From Pseudonocardia sp. (GTDB taxonomy: Bacteria > Actinomycetota > Actinomycetes > Mycobacteriales > Pseudonocardiaceae), in NCBI RefSeq assembly GCF_025965585.1, contig NZ_JAOPWR010000246.1, forward strand, positions 1 through 33,286: 33,286 nucleotides of DNA, read 5' to 3'. Positions within the stretch are counted from its first letter, which is position 1; every line of letters starts with the position of its first letter. The notes under the pieces are model-generated. The model had not been told where the DNA came from. It searched no databases and saw only the letters and a list, made by a program, of their open reading frames with translations. Positions 32,426 through 33,286 of this stretch are shown here, one piece after another. Made by a program: the position numbers and the translations under genes.

Positions 32426-33286
32426 GGGAATCGAGGTTCGTTGACTTGGGCGGTAGTGGCCGAGTAGATCGTCGGCGGTCTTCGTTGTGGCCCGCGGCGG
32501 GATCTCATAACGGTGAACGGGTCAAGTCCCCGGGCCTGGTGTTTCGCAGATGCCGCGTGATCTTCTGTAGTCGTCAGGCACTGAGCGCATCGTTCAGTTC
32601 ATCGCGTCAGCGATCCTCGCCGGTGTGGGGCAGGTGGCAGAGCCGGTCAGAGCGCGACGATCATCCGATCATGAGGGTCAGCGGTTGACCCGTGATTATC
32701 TCGAGGTGAAGCCACAACAGGACTGTCGTAGGACCTGCTCCACGTGCTCATAGGCAACAGCCCAGGGGTGCCGGGCAACCCCCGTGGCCAGACTTCAGAA
32801 CGGGCTCACCAGCACCAAGAAGCGGTCGGCGTCATCGCGAGCGCACCCCGCGATTTTCCTCCGTCACCGGTGGACCGCGAGGTCCATGACGACTTCAGGG
32901 ATGATCTGCGGGGGAGGAGCGATCGGCGACCCCTGGCACGGCTTGGTTCAGAACCCAGCTTGCTTCGGGCGATCGAAGGTGTAGCGAGGCTGTGATCAGC
33001 GCGAACGGTTCGCGAAGCGAGTCCGTTTTGAGGTCCGATGTGGTCCTGGAGCGTAGTATGCGGCCGGATGAGCTCGGTCGGTTCGGCGTCGATGAGCACG
33101 ACGCTCTGCTGGACATGCTTTGGTGACGTCGACTCCCTTGGGCCAAGGGTGTGCTCCCGCGTAACAGTTTGGTGTTCTCTCGCGAGAGTCCCCGGTAGCA
33201 ACCGCCTCCTCTGTCGTTGCGCGTGCATCACTCGAAGGGTGCCAATCAGTGATCAACTGTTTGCGTCGAGCCCGCCGCCGAACAAC
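32426..33286. other. terminal stretch without a recognisable gene
   Basis: About 860 bases with only short open runs on both strands. A run ending in DDLLGHYRPSQRTSIP can be read on the minus strand just inside 32440-32500, but I cannot match it to a family. No ribosome sites, RNA genes or insertion-sequence transposase were found. Confidence 0.4.

Noticed and set aside
30376..32508. long minus-strand open frame opposite dhaM
   Set aside because: Antisense shadow; the plus strand encodes all DhaM active-site motifs.
1..33286. CRISPR arrays, rRNA operons, integrase/attachment sites
   Set aside because: No regularly spaced repeats, rRNA-like conserved stretches or integrase genes were seen on reading both strands.

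Overview
The window is uniformly high-GC DNA with GTG starts, AGGAG-type ribosome binding sites and many 4-base ATGA stop/start overlaps. This fits a high-GC actinobacterium. Gene content (several P450-type 3Fe-4S ferredoxins, FprA-type reductase, MIP/DhaKLM, SpoIIE/STAS regulators) would suit a Pseudonocardia-like genus, but the genus is an inference.

Layout. (1) 1-1869, minus strand: a partial UPF0104/LPG-synthase-type membrane protein and a coupled unknown gene. (2) 2130-3936: a graveyard holding a luciferase-like monooxygenase 3' end, an ISL3-family insertion sequence remnant with a nonsense codon and a deletion, and a Rieske fragment, followed by an intact 3Fe-4S ferredoxin gene. (3) 4340-20403: a catabolic island bracketed by two ROK-family regulators of identical length (420 aa). 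Between them a minus-strand operon (Gfo/Idh/MocA dehydrogenase, two TIM-barrel sugar epimerase-like proteins, UbiD-type decarboxylase) runs away from a divergent control region. The plus strand carries an FprA-like reductase, then a complete NMT1/SsuA-type ABC importer, a 3Fe-4S ferredoxin, a cytochrome P450, an alpha/beta hydrolase, a 7Fe-type ferredoxin, a tiny DUF1059-like protein and the second ROK gene. (4) 20683-23456, minus strand: an MmyB-type regulator pseudogene, a four-domain PAS-SpoIIE-HATPase-STAS switch protein and a small unknown gene. (5) 24387-27650, minus strand: a LysR regulator, then an IclR regulator coupled to an aldo/keto reductase. (6) 27791-32292, plus strand: an aquaporin/glycerol-facilitator remnant and dhaK-dhaL-dhaM (PEP-dependent dihydroxyacetone kinase). 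The last kilobase shows no gene I can support.

How it may work together (inference). The ABC importer would bring in a small organic compound. The P450, fed by FprA and a ferredoxin, would hydroxylate or demethylate it, and the alpha/beta hydrolase would cleave an ester or lactone. The divergent operon looks suited to a sugar or cyclitol part (oxidation by the Gfo/Idh/MocA enzyme, then epimerase-like lyases) and an acid part (UbiD decarboxylation). Together the island resembles a dedicated pathway for a glycosylated or oxygenated plant or microbial metabolite. The substrate cannot be read from the sequence. Notable molecular details are an Asn in place of the conserved I-helix Thr in the P450, and a His-to-Gln change at a metal ligand in one of the two epimerase-like proteins.
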